64,000 nucleotides of DNA from Polyangiaceae bacterium (GTDB lineage Bacteria; Myxococcota_A; Polyangia; Polyangiales; Polyangiaceae), in contig JAWKRG010000004.1 in the NCBI GenBank assembly GCA_041389725.1, forward strand, positions 620,001-684,000. The letters are read 5' to 3'. The position numbers and the translations under genes are program-made. Under the pieces are notes generated by a model, which made no database searches, had not been told where the DNA came from, and worked only from the letters and a program-made list of their open reading frames with translations. This document shows, piece after piece, positions 1-7,408 of the stretch. The first letter of the stretch is position 1. Each line of letters starts with the position of its first letter.

Positions 1-88
1 TTCTCACGATCAACCGCGCTTCTTGGAGTGCGCTAACACAACACCACCTTGGGCAGCAGCGGCGCGTCACTCTTAGCTTCGCGTCACA

Positions 89-1228
89 TCAACTGTTGGC
101 TCCCAAACGGGCTCGAGCTGTTGCTAGCTTGGATTTTGAAAGGGCGCCTCGAAGCGCCTCGGAATACCGTTCTAGAGTCTCGGAGAGAGCGTCACGCAAC
201 GTGGCGCCGGAGACACCCGCGAGTTGCTGGACCACGGTGCAGAAAGGGTCGGTCGTCCCGACCGCTGGTGGCCCCGCTCCGCGGAGCCCATAGTGAGCGC
301 ACACGTTCCTCAGTGGCCGCTTGCACAGGAACGATGGCACCGGCACCGCATGCTCGACGACGTGCGGTATCGTCTGACGCAGCGCTTCTCCCGCGTGATA
401 TGCGGTGAGCAGTTGCGCTCGTAGAAGCAGGTTTGAGTGCTTGCCGAGAAGCGCGGGCAGGACGCGGATGGCGCTGTTTATATGCCCCGCGGCCATCGTG
501 ACGGGAGCCACCAGGCTTGCGTCGATGGGCTCAAGAGGGGTCCTCACAAGGTCGTAGAACTTCGCACCGATGAAGTCATTGTGCGTAATCGGTGGAGTGT
601 CGACCGTCGACACTTCCGGGGATGTGTCGACGGTCAACCCGAAGTTCATCAGTTGGGAAGCAAGCGTGGTGGTGTAGTCTCCAACAAGGTAGGAATATCG
701 CTTCACGCGGGCGCCAAGGTTGTCGAGGTCAGCTGGAGTGAAGTCGCGCAGTTCGTCTCGAGTTACACCGAAGGCTGGCAGGCTGGCATGGCTCGTCGCG
801 GTCACGTCTTCACCGACGAAAAACACACCAAGATCTGGTTGGTACCTCCGCAAGAAGCGCCGGAAGGGGCCTACGTGTGGTTCGCAGAACCATTCGACAC
901 TCTTCTCGTGGGCGAGCTTGAGCAGGTCGATAACGCCATCGGCGTACCCATCGTTGTCGTCAAACAGCTTCAAGCCTGCGCGCGCTTTGGTGACGGCTCG
1001 CCTGAACTCGCAGAACAGCGGAGGTGTAGGAAGTTCGGGGCGTACGCTCCGGAGGTACCGGTAGCTCTCCTCCGCGAAGAAGCCCATGAGCGGTAGCATG
1101 GCGTACACTAGAATCCCGCCTTGTGGATGCGCAGCAGTGATCCGATGCGCGCGAACGAGGTCGTTCGCGTCGGCTGCGACAAGCTGAAGCTCGACCTCTT
1201 GCTGCGGCGAAAGCGCGACGACCATCAT
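89..1228 (-). CDS. Hypothetical protein with C-terminal HEPN-type RNxxxH motif
   Basis: I do not recognise the family as a whole. The 379-residue product has no signal peptide or membrane segment. Near its C-terminus a helical stretch carries LRNVCAHYGL (Arg307 to His312), which is the RNxxxH signature of HEPN-fold ribonucleases; the rest of the protein shows no motif I can name. It starts with two consecutive ATG codons and lies 63 bp downstream of a second gene on the same strand (1292-2053) that also has an Rx4H motif, so the two probably form an operon. Base composition is lower in GC than the genes beyond 11 kb, which fits a transferred island. HEPN RNases are frequent effectors in toxin-antitoxin and phage-defence systems, but the assignment here rests on a short motif and is an inference. 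Confidence 0.7.
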   Translation of the reverse strand: MMVVALSPQQEVELQLVAADANDLVRAHRITAAHPQGGILVYAMLPLMGFFAEESYRYLRSVRPELPTPPLFCEFRRAVTKARAGLKLFDDNDGYADGVIDLLKLAHEKSVEWFCEPHVGPFRRFLRRYQPDLGVFFVGEDVTATSHASLPAFGVTRDELRDFTPADLDNLGARVKRYSYLVGDYTTTLASQLMNFGLTVDTSPEVSTVDTPPITHNDFIGAKFYDLVRTPLEPIDASLVAPVTMAAGHINSAIRVLPALLGKHSNLLLRAQLLTAYHAGEALRQTIPHVVEHAVPVPSFLCKRPLRNVCAHYGLRGAGPPAVGTTDPFCTVVQQLAGVSGATLRDALSETLERYSEALRGALSKSKLATARARLGANS

Positions 1229-1291
1229 GGTTCCGCGTCCTGACGTAGACGGAGCAACGCAGGCACGGTGAACATCCGCTCCAATGTCATC

Positions 1292-2053
1292 TCAGGTGCC
1301 TCGCAAGCGAAGTGGACGGTCGACGAGCAAGGTCGTCCCTCGGTAAGCACGCACGGCCGATACCGGGACGTTGAGACTCCCGACGAGGGCGTCAACATGA
1401 GGGATCGGGTCGGTGTCGGCCGGAAGATACTCCGTGACATACTCGGAGCCATCCCGGACATAGACGATGCGAATCGTGTCTGGTGCCTCGCTGTCCGCCC
1501 CGGCACGAATCACGCAGGCGTGAGCGCTGACCGGTGGGCGAACATCGAACCCGCGGTCAGAGTCATCCTGAAGCCATGCGGGAACAGGTTTGGACGCGCG
1601 CCTGTAGATGTCGGTGACGGCCTCGCGGGTCACGTGAATAGCGAGATCCGCTGCCGCGGTTGTAGGAAACAGGTCGTCCTGCTTGGCGTTCAAGTGGACG
1701 TATGCCTTGCGTTGCATCTGAAGAACCGTCACTAGCTGCCAAGTCCCCTGGCTCCAATCGATGGGTGGAAGTTGGAGATCATGAACTGCCTGATCCAAGT
1801 TCCGCTTGAAGCTTCTGCCTATGCCTCCCTTTGCGAGCGCGTTTCCGCACGCCATTTCCAGCACGGTCCAGGCGGTCATTACGGTCCAGCGTACGTAAGT
1901 GCCCCGATCCCACTGGTTCATGGCCTGGTGCGCAAGTGCCCGGCCGTGTAGAGCATCGCTCCACAGGTGGTACTCGGAACAATCTACGATCTTGGCGTAC
2001 GTCAATTGCGGCTCCGGAATCTGCCTAACGAACGGGCGACTCGCTCCAGCCAC
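1292..2053 (-). CDS. Hypothetical protein with possible HEPN motif (RKAYVH)
   Basis: The 253-residue product starts at a GTG codon with only a weak purine-rich stretch before it. The first 150 residues are helical and aromatic-rich and contain MQRKAYVHLN (Arg115 to His120), matching the Rx4H pattern of HEPN domains. The last 80 residues look like a separate small beta-rich domain of unknown role. It is immediately upstream of and co-directional with the 89-1228 gene, which carries its own RNxxxH motif, so the two may work together. No known toxin or abortive-infection family is recognised with certainty. An alternative is that the motif match is a coincidence and this is an ordinary island-borne unknown. 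Confidence 0.65.
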   Translation of the reverse strand: MAGASRPFVRQIPEPQLTYAKIVDCSEYHLWSDALHGRALAHQAMNQWDRGTYVRWTVMTAWTVLEMACGNALAKGGIGRSFKRNLDQAVHDLQLPPIDWSQGTWQLVTVLQMQRKAYVHLNAKQDDLFPTTAAADLAIHVTREAVTDIYRRASKPVPAWLQDDSDRGFDVRPPVSAHACVIRAGADSEAPDTIRIVYVRDGSEYVTEYLPADTDPIPHVDALVGSLNVPVSAVRAYRGTTLLVDRPLRLRGT

Positions 2054-2434
2054 CAGCTCACATCACGACCTAGTCCAGCTCGATAAGCATGAGGGGGGAT
2101 TGTCCCGAGCGCAAAGCTCGTACCACCGCTTGCGTTGCCCGGTTGTATGCTGTTGGCTGTCTCGGCGAGCGACACTCCGAACCAGCTTGTCTGCTTGATC
2201 GCGCCTCCGCAATCAACGACTTGCACAACTCATCAGCTCGTGTATTTTGGAGGACGTCTGGGACGGATGCCAACTACGCGAACGCCGGCGGCAACGGGCG
2301 GGGTGTCCTGAACAGATCGGTTGCCGGCTCCGGAAAAGCTGAGGGACCCACCGGAGTCCACGTCGACGTCAGACGGTCAACGGACGGTTAGCTTCCTCCG
2401 GGAACCTGAAAACCCCCGAAAGAATGGAGGGTCC

Positions 2435-2524
2435 ATGGACCACTTCAACGCCTGGGTGTGGACACGACGCGGCCTTACAATCGGCTTCGTTGTCGGGTTC
2501 CTCTTCGCCCATATTCTACGATAA
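2435..2524 (+). CDS. Possible small membrane protein, 29 aa
   Basis: An ATG is preceded five bases upstream by an AATGGAGG ribosome-binding site, unusually good for this stretch. It encodes a short amphipathic start (MDHFNAWVWTRRG) followed by a hydrophobic segment (LTIGFVVGFLFAHIL) long enough for one membrane crossing, with the stop directly after. The positively charged RR before the hydrophobic run predicts an inside-positive topology. There is no neighbour in the same direction. It could be a small membrane toxin or simply chance; no homology can be judged at this length. Confidence 0.3.
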   Translation: MDHFNAWVWTRRGLTIGFVVGFLFAHILR

Positions 2525-3270
2525 CCCAAGAAGGTCCGGGCTGACTTGGCCACGTGGCGCCGCGTGGCGGTCAGCCAGGTCCGCCCAACGAAGCGCGACA
2601 CCCGGCGAACGCCAAGCGTCCGTCGGCAAGGTGATAGCCGAGCCATGACCTGGTCGACAATACTGGCCGCGTGGTGAACGCTGAGACGGGCACGACCACG
2701 GCGCCTGGTCGAGGTGGTGCGCCCATCAGCGCTTGCGTTGACGAGTGTGAACGCCGCTTCGCTGGATCCGCGTCGGGCAATCGGTCGGCACCCTCCGGGA
2801 ACCGAGCCCTGGACATCACCACGCACGCCATGGCAGCAAGCACCATCGCGATCATCATGTCCGTCCGACACGACAGCGACGCGCGCCTCGGTTCCAAAGT
2901 CACCCCGCGAATCCCCTCGCCGCCGCTCTTGAGCGCGCTTTTCTTGGTGCCCTCGGCCCTCCGCAACGCGTCCCCCGCGCGCCTGTACCTCCGCGCCGAA
3001 CCAATGGCTCGCCGCGGTCCGAGCGCGCGCGTCTCAACGTGTACCGTCCCTGTGAGCCCGGGCGCACGCCGCGACCAGAGGTCGACGACCGTGCCGCGCT
3101 TTTCACCGATTCTGCCCTCTGCTTTCACCGATCAGCTGCGGGGCTTGGGATCGCCAACAGGCGCAGGCTCCAAAGACGATATTCGGGTTGACAGGACGAC
3201 AGGACAACACCTGGCAAGCCCGCGGGCAAGTTGTGCGCGAGCCGGCTGGTTGATGGCACTGCGCGCCGGC

Positions 3271-3316
3271 ATGTGCATCACGCCGGTCGAGGCCGTGCGC
3301 GCGGCGTGATGCACAT
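3271..3316. terminator. Perfect 15-bp hairpin downstream of the transposon ATPase
   Basis: ATGTGCATCACGCCG at 3271-3285 is repeated as its exact reverse complement at 3302-3316 with a 16-base loop. It sits about 80 bp past the stop of the minus-strand ATPase gene, so it could terminate that transcript. No T-run follows on either side, so an intrinsic terminator is not proven. It could instead be part of the transposon end; a CGCGCCGGCATG direct repeat also flanks it (3262-3273 and 3335-3346). Confidence 0.5.
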
Positions 3317-3397
3317 CGCGGCAAGCGCAGCCATCGCGCCGGCATGACGTCTCGCGGCGACGCCGTCGTGCACGGCGCCGCCGCTGGAGACGGCTTG

Positions 3398-4216
3398 TCA
3401 GTCGAAACGCACCAGCGCTTCGCCGGCACGCACGACGACATCGCGGTCGACGAGCTTCTTCTTGCGCCGGCCGGCATCGCGCAAGGCCGCCGTGGCCAGG
3501 CGGTCGATCTCGCGCAAGGAGCCCTGCGACAGCTCGTGCAGGGCGGCGAGTGCGTCGTCGGGAAAGAGCGCGCGGTCGGTGCCGGCCTTGGCGAGACGGT
3601 AGCGGACGTACTCGGCCGTGTCCTCGACGCTGGCGGGCGGGATGAGGAAGCGATGGTGGATGCGCGTCAGCAGCGAGCGGTGTGCGCGGCGCTGCAGGTT
3701 GCCTTCCAGTTCCGGCAGCCCCACGAGCAGCAGCGAGAGCAGCGCCTTCGCGTCCCACTCGTAGTTCATCAGGATGTGCAGGTGGGCAAGCATGTCGGCG
3801 TGGAGCAGGTGGGCCTCGTCGAGCAGGAAGATGGGGTGCACCTTGTCACGCCGCAGGTCGTGCACATGCGTCTCGACGGCCAGGAAGAGGTTGGCCGCCG
3901 TCGAGGTCGGGTGCAGTCCGAGTGTGTGGCAGAGCAGGCGGTAGAAGTCCCGCCGGCCGAGCGTGGAGTTGCGACAGTACGTCAGGCGGAAGCCCGCTTG
4001 AGGGAGCCGATGCCGTAGCGCGCGCAGCACACACGTCTTGCCGACACCGGGTTCGCCGAGCAGCAGGACGCTCTGCCGTTCGGCAAGCGCTTCCTCGATA
4101 TCGGCAACGAGCACGGCCTTGCTTTCCGGCAGCCACAGATCCGCGTCGTCGATCTCCTTCGAGAAGGGCGCGGTGCGCAGACCGAAGCTCGCGAGCAGAT
4201 CAGAAGAGGTCGCCAT
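3398..4216 (-). CDS. TniB/ExeA-like AAA+ transposition ATPase
   Basis: This 272-residue protein is the ATP-dependent regulator that partners a TniA-type DDE transposase, choosing target DNA and activating the transposase. The Walker A motif GEPGVGKT lies at residues 54-61 and Walker B with IFLLDEAHLL at about 129-138; later helices contain the arginine-rich sensor region (RRAHRSLLTRIHHRF). I chose the ATG at 4216 (MATSSDL) because it overlaps the transposase stop by 17 bp as is usual for this pair, and the frame extension beyond it is only a shadow of the transposase gene. The ATPase itself looks intact. Without an intact transposase from the same copy it would need one supplied in trans. Confidence 0.88.
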   Translation of the reverse strand: MATSSDLLASFGLRTAPFSKEIDDADLWLPESKAVLVADIEEALAERQSVLLLGEPGVGKTCVLRALRHRLPQAGFRLTYCRNSTLGRRDFYRLLCHTLGLHPTSTAANLFLAVETHVHDLRRDKVHPIFLLDEAHLLHADMLAHLHILMNYEWDAKALLSLLLVGLPELEGNLQRRAHRSLLTRIHHRFLIPPASVEDTAEYVRYRLAKAGTDRALFPDDALAALHELSQGSLREIDRLATAALRDAGRRKKKLVDRDVVVRAGEALVRFD

Positions 4217-5339
4217 CAGAGTCCTCCTCGTTGTCGACGAGCGTCTTGCCCGGATCGAAGTCCACGGGGTTGCGGGGGCGCGTCGGCGCAGGGCGCCGGC
4301 GCGGCCTGCCTTTCTTGCCGTTGCCGACGGCGTCGACGACGTGCAGCGGTACACGCTTGTCGTCGAGTTCGATCACCGGTTCCGTGCCGTCGAAGAGGCT
4401 GGTCGCGACCGTCACGACCTGGCCCGCGAGGTAGCCGAGCGGCACCTCGTACGTCTTGCCGCCCATGCTGATGGTCGAATCGCGACGCACCCGGCGCCGC
4501 TTGCGGACGGTCAGCGCCACGCGCAGCTCCTCCTCGGTGACCGGGACCTTCTCGCCCTCGGCGAAGCACGTGGCCGGGTCGCGACCGAGCAGTCCCGCAT
4601 GCGGAGACGACTGGTAGTAGCGCACGAGCCAGGTGCGCAGCTTCTGCTCGACGTCGACCAGCGAAGCGACCTCGCCGATGTGCGACAGCGCCTCTTCCCG
4701 TAGCCGGCGCCAGAAGCGCTCCATCTTCCCACGAGCCGGTGCGTCGTACGGCTTCGCGTGCAGGAGCGTGATTCCGAGACGTGAGCAGACCAGCCGCAGG
4801 ATTTCGCCCCGGTAGGTGGCGCCGTTGTCCAGGTAGAGCGCGTCGCACTTGCCGTACTCCATGAGCGACTGCGACAGGAGCGTGAGCATGGTCTGCTCCC
4901 GCTCGTTGCTCGCGACGCGCAGGGCCACGACGTAGCGCGAGGCGTCGTCGAGCATCCCATGCACGCGGACCGGCACGCGCCGGCCGTCGAGCTTGAGCGT
5001 TGGCCCGTGACAGACGTCGCCGTGCCACAGCGCGCCCGGCCGCTCCGCTTGCCAGCGCAGCCGGGCCTTGCCAGCCGCCGCCGCCACGTCCACCGTCCGG
5101 GCCAGGCCGCGCTCGGCCAACATGCGACGCACGGTGCACTCGGTCACCTCGGGGCCGACGCGGCCGTCGGTGCGCAAGGTGCGCAGCATCAGCGGCACGC
5201 TCACGCCCGGGTGCTCGCGCCGGATGTCGCACAGCAACTCGCGCAGCGCGGGATCGAGATCGCGACCTCGACCGCGATCTCCGCGAGCGCGAGGCACGAG
5301 CGCGGCGAGGCCTCCCTTGAGGTACGTATACAGCCGGTC
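4200..5339 (-). pseudogene. DDE transposase (TniA-type), 3' part lacking its N-terminal end
   Basis: From DRLYTYLKGGLAAL onward the minus strand encodes about 380 residues of a TniA/Mu-like DDE transposase: the residual N-terminal helices, an integrase core with GALWHGDVCHGP (first Asp), LYLDNGATYRGE (second Asp) and RGKMERFWRR (Glu), then a C-terminal beta-barrel and a basic tail. The catalytic triad is intact. The frame remains open to 5540, but what lies before 5339 does not resemble a transposase: the true N-terminus with its ribosome-binding site is on the opposite strand at 5377-5574. The gene therefore looks split by a local inversion of about 235 bp. The frame could still start at an in-frame ATG near 5540 and yield an altered N-terminus, so residual function is not excluded. 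Confidence 0.8.
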
Positions 5340-5376
5340 TCGCGGACGCCAGAAACGCGTCTGCGGAGGAGAACCA

Positions 5377-5574
5377 ATGGACGACCTGACCCCGAAGAAC
5401 CACGGCGAGGAGGTGGCGATCTTCCGCCACAGCCTCATCGGCGAGCTGGCGACGCGCGCGGGCTTGCTGGGCCACGGCGAACGAAGCGAAGCGTTGCGCC
5501 GGCTGAGCGAGCAGCGCGTGCGGCCTCCCGGCAGCGACACGACGCGCTGCTACTCCGTATCGACGCTCGAGCGC
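5377..5574 (+). pseudogene. Inverted N-terminal fragment of the DDE transposase
   Basis: A plus-strand ATG preceded by GGAGGAG begins MDDLTPKNHGEEVAIF and runs for 66 codons through RVRPPGSDTTR and CYSVSTLER. This is the helical N-terminal DNA-binding end typical of TniA-type transposases, which normally continues with a W/L-Y-x-Y-x-x-GG-L-x-AL segment. That continuation (LYTYLKGGLAAL) is found on the other strand ending at 5339. Turning 5341-5574 around would join STLER to LYTYLKGG in frame and place the start about 150 bp after the stop of the 5699-6241 gene. After residue 66 the plus frame runs on for 32 unrelated residues to a stop at 5673. Confidence 0.75.
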
Positions 5575-5698
5575 TGCCTCTTGCCGGCGCTGTTGCCCCG
5601 CGTGCCCGATCACGCGCGGTGGATCGGGACCGGCAGCGCAAGCCAGCCCGGCTGCCCATCGCGCCCGGCGTGACGACCTCGCGGCTTCGTGCGGGCGA

Positions 5699-6241
5699 TC
5701 AGGCCGCGATCAACGCGCCCGCGAAGGCGCTCGCGGCCATGTCGTCGCCCGGCAAGTGTCCGGCGCGCCCTGCGAGCCCGAGCGTCACGCACTCGGCCAC
5801 GCGGCGGCTAGAAAGAGCGCCGAGCCCGGTCACGCCGAAGAGCGCTCCCCGTCTCGCCGACTCGATCCAGCGGCTCAGCGTCATCCACCGCTCCGTCGCC
5901 GATACCCCCACGACCCGCGATGGACTCGTCGCCTCCCGTACCCCTGCACTCGTCACACCCCGCGCGTACAGTGCCAGAGCCTGCGCCACGGGCCCCGCGC
6001 CGTACCACCGCCGATGCAGCAACCCCCGTGGCCCGACCACGACCACCGCCCGGCACGCCCGGCAGCGATACCGCCGGAGCTGCACCACGACCTGCGCCGG
6101 AGCCTGGCCAGGAGCGCCACGCCCGCGCACCTGGCGCTCCACGACGCCGTGCCCGACGAGGACGAACGGGCCGCCAATCGGTCGCGCCGCAGCCCCGCAG
6201 CAAGGGCACGATCCCGGCCGCGCGGAGGCGCACGACGGCAT
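5699..6241 (-). CDS. DUF6431-like zinc-ribbon protein of the transposon
   Basis: The 180-residue protein begins with a CPCCG zinc-binding knuckle (residues 13-17), continues with GGPFVLVGHGVVERQVRG, and has a second knuckle in RYRCRACRAVVVV. After it comes PRGLLHRRWYGAGPVAQALALYARG, a helix-turn-helix-like stretch. The arrangement matches the DUF6431 family that I know as a companion of TniA/TniB-type insertion elements; the exact role is unknown, and DNA binding is inferred from the zinc ribbon and HTH. It is the first gene of the element on the minus strand. The ATG at 6241 is preceded by an in-frame stop shortly upstream, which supports this start. Confidence 0.65.
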   Translation of the reverse strand: MPSCASARPGSCPCCGAAARPIGGPFVLVGHGVVERQVRGRGAPGQAPAQVVVQLRRYRCRACRAVVVVGPRGLLHRRWYGAGPVAQALALYARGVTSAGVREATSPSRVVGVSATERWMTLSRWIESARRGALFGVTGLGALSSRRVAECVTLGLAGRAGHLPGDDMAASAFAGALIAA

Positions 6242-6472
6242 GCCCGTGCACCAGGACTTGATTCCGAGCGGGCTTGCGACAAACCTGGTGGCGCTTCGTT
6301 CTCGTGTGATGCGTGGCGAAGCACGACGGGGAGGGCGGGTCCGTCCAAAGAAGCGCCCTCTCCGTCACCATTTCCGGCCCGTGCTCTCCTTCGGGCCGAG
6401 CGCATACCTCGCCCTCGTCGCGTTGGACATCCCGCGTGGATTGCCCTGCGCGCCAGGTCGCGATGCCCCTCG

Positions 6473-6513
6473 CGTAGCCGGGCGACCAATCGCCCTTGGC
6501 GGGCTCGGCTACG
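6473..6513. repeat. GC-rich nested inverted repeat upstream of the transposon genes
   Basis: CGTAGCC (6473-6479) pairs with GGCTACG (6507-6513), and directly inside GGGCGA (6480-6485) pairs with TCGCCC (6490-6495) around a CCAA loop, leaving an 11-base bulge on one side. It lies between the start of the transposon operon and the next plus-strand ORF. The 6242-6529 gap otherwise shows no gene. The structure could mark the right end of the element or protect it from outside transcription. Confidence 0.4.
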
Positions 6514-6529
6514 AGGCGCGCCTACACCC

Positions 6530-7051
6530 ATGAGCCTTGCACAAACCGCCGTGGCACCAGCGGACTTCGACTTAATCTACGAACACGTAACGACGCACAA
6601 GGTACCCTACACGAACATGCACATGCGCCAGGCGCGCAAGCGCAACGGGAGTCGGGTTCTCCGCTACCTGCATGCGGTGTACGCACCGCCGCCGACAGGT
6701 CGCCCCCGCATCGACGGAATGATCTCCGGGCCCGATGTCTTTTGGCAGTACCAGCTCATACGAACGAGGACTAGGACTCAGCTGAACTTGCTTGCCGAGT
6801 CGGCGCCTCAGAATGAACTGGAGAGAATCCAGCGACGGTTTCTGTCGGAGATCATGAGTCGGATCTCGCAGGAACGCTCCGGGACCATCCACCATCCACG
6901 CCGGTTGGCTGGACAGTACTACCTCCGCCGCGCCCGCCCAGGAACTTCGCCGAGCCATCCCCACTGTCAGGAGGCGGTACGACACGCAGTCTTGGATGCA
7001 CGGTTTGTGTCAACGCTGGAGTCCTGGGATCTACAGCTCCTGCACCCGTGA
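6530..7051 (+). CDS. Hypothetical protein, possibly truncated at its 5' end
   Basis: The 173-residue product (MSLAQTAVAPADFDLIYEH...) is not recognised. Third codon positions are clearly richer in G/C than second positions through most of its length, which supports coding on this strand. It has a basic central part (MRQARKRNGSRVLRYLHAVY) and a helical part (APQNELERIQRRFLSEIMSR). The open frame continues upstream into the transposon, so the original start may have been lost to the insertion. Its last 200 bp overlap the minus-strand ORF at 6852-7280 tail to tail, and the codon pattern favours this strand there. Confidence 0.45.
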   Translation: MSLAQTAVAPADFDLIYEHVTTHKVPYTNMHMRQARKRNGSRVLRYLHAVYAPPPTGRPRIDGMISGPDVFWQYQLIRTRTRTQLNLLAESAPQNELERIQRRFLSEIMSRISQERSGTIHHPRRLAGQYYLRRARPGTSPSHPHCQEAVRHAVLDARFVSTLESWDLQLLHP

Positions 7052-7280
7052 ACAAGTCGCCGCTGCTCGGATCTCGGACGACGGCGTAGGGCGTGCGCAT
7101 GTTCCCGCATTGACATGTCGGAGCCCGCAGTCCGCGCAACGAGCCACACGCAAAGGGAACGCTGGTCGTTAGCGTGGCGCCACATTCCTGGCAGGGAAAG
7201 CTGAACGGCTCAATGTCGAATCGAGCTGCCCAGCGATCAGGGTCGGCACCCAAGACGACCAAGGCGCGTTCAACGTTCAT
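6852..7280 (-). CDS. Cys-rich zinc-ribbon-like protein
   Basis: The 142-residue frame starts MNVERALVVLGADPDRWAAR and contains FPCQECGATL at about residue 28, then LRAPTCQCGNMRTPYAVV, so two CxxC/CxC pairs could bind zinc. The first 75 residues look like a real compact protein. From about residue 75 (before 7051) the sequence turns Gly/Pro/Arg-rich and its codon pattern weakens, exactly where it overlaps the plus-strand ORF, so the true end may have been lost or frameshifted. It is downstream of and co-directional with the TIGR04141 gene, 128 bp away, and may belong to the same unit. No function can be given. Confidence 0.5.
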   Translation of the reverse strand: MNVERALVVLGADPDRWAARFDIEPFSFPCQECGATLTTSVPFACGSLRGLRAPTCQCGNMRTPYAVVRDPSSGDLFTGAGAVDPRTPALTQTVHPRLRVVPPPDSGDGSAKFLGGRGGGSTVQPTGVDGGWSRSVPARSDS

Positions 7281-7408
7281 TGGACCATGCCTCACAATTC
7301 GACACCAACGGGTATCATGACTGGCACTGGTGCCCAAGTTCTTCGTGTACCGATGGTGGGACGCACGCGATGTTCGACGTCCCGTGAGAATCCTCGGCCG
7401 CGCGGGCC

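Larger units (their letters stand above)
2054..3397. other. Long stretch without a confident gene
   Basis: This 1.3 kb stretch between the HEPN-motif genes and the transposon ATPase contains only competing open frames on both strands with no recognisable protein. The plus frame at 2671-3309 and minus frames around 2571-3128 are both Arg/Ser/Pro-rich, as expected of shadow frames in GC-rich DNA. One minus frame starts with a hydrophobic run resembling a signal sequence (near 2860), but nothing after it looks like a real protein. The stretch includes a possible 29-codon membrane ORF (2435-2524) and a perfect hairpin (3271-3316), listed separately. It may hold the left end of the transposon and decayed flanking sequence. 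Confidence 0.5.
3398..6241 (-). mobile_element. TniA/TniB-type transposon, internally rearranged
   Basis: Three minus-strand transposon genes lie in order: a DUF6431-like zinc-ribbon protein, a DDE transposase and an AAA ATPase of the TniB/ExeA type. Transposase and ATPase overlap by 17 bp. The transposase coding sequence is interrupted because its first 66 codons lie on the plus strand (5377-5574) while the rest lies on the minus strand (4200 to about 5339). As it stands the element should not express an intact transposase. I cannot fix the terminal repeats: hairpins at 3271-3316 and 6473-6513 bracket the genes and are candidates for end structures or terminators. Confidence 0.8.

Noticed and set aside
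2671..3309. Plus-strand ORF of 212 codons
   Set aside because: Competing frames on the other strand, Arg/Ser/Pro-rich sequence, no domain and no ribosome-binding site; moderate codon bias alone is not enough.
4959..6533. 524-codon plus-strand ORF across the transposon
   Set aside because: Shadow frame of the minus-strand transposase and zinc-ribbon genes; low-complexity Arg/Pro/Ala sequence.
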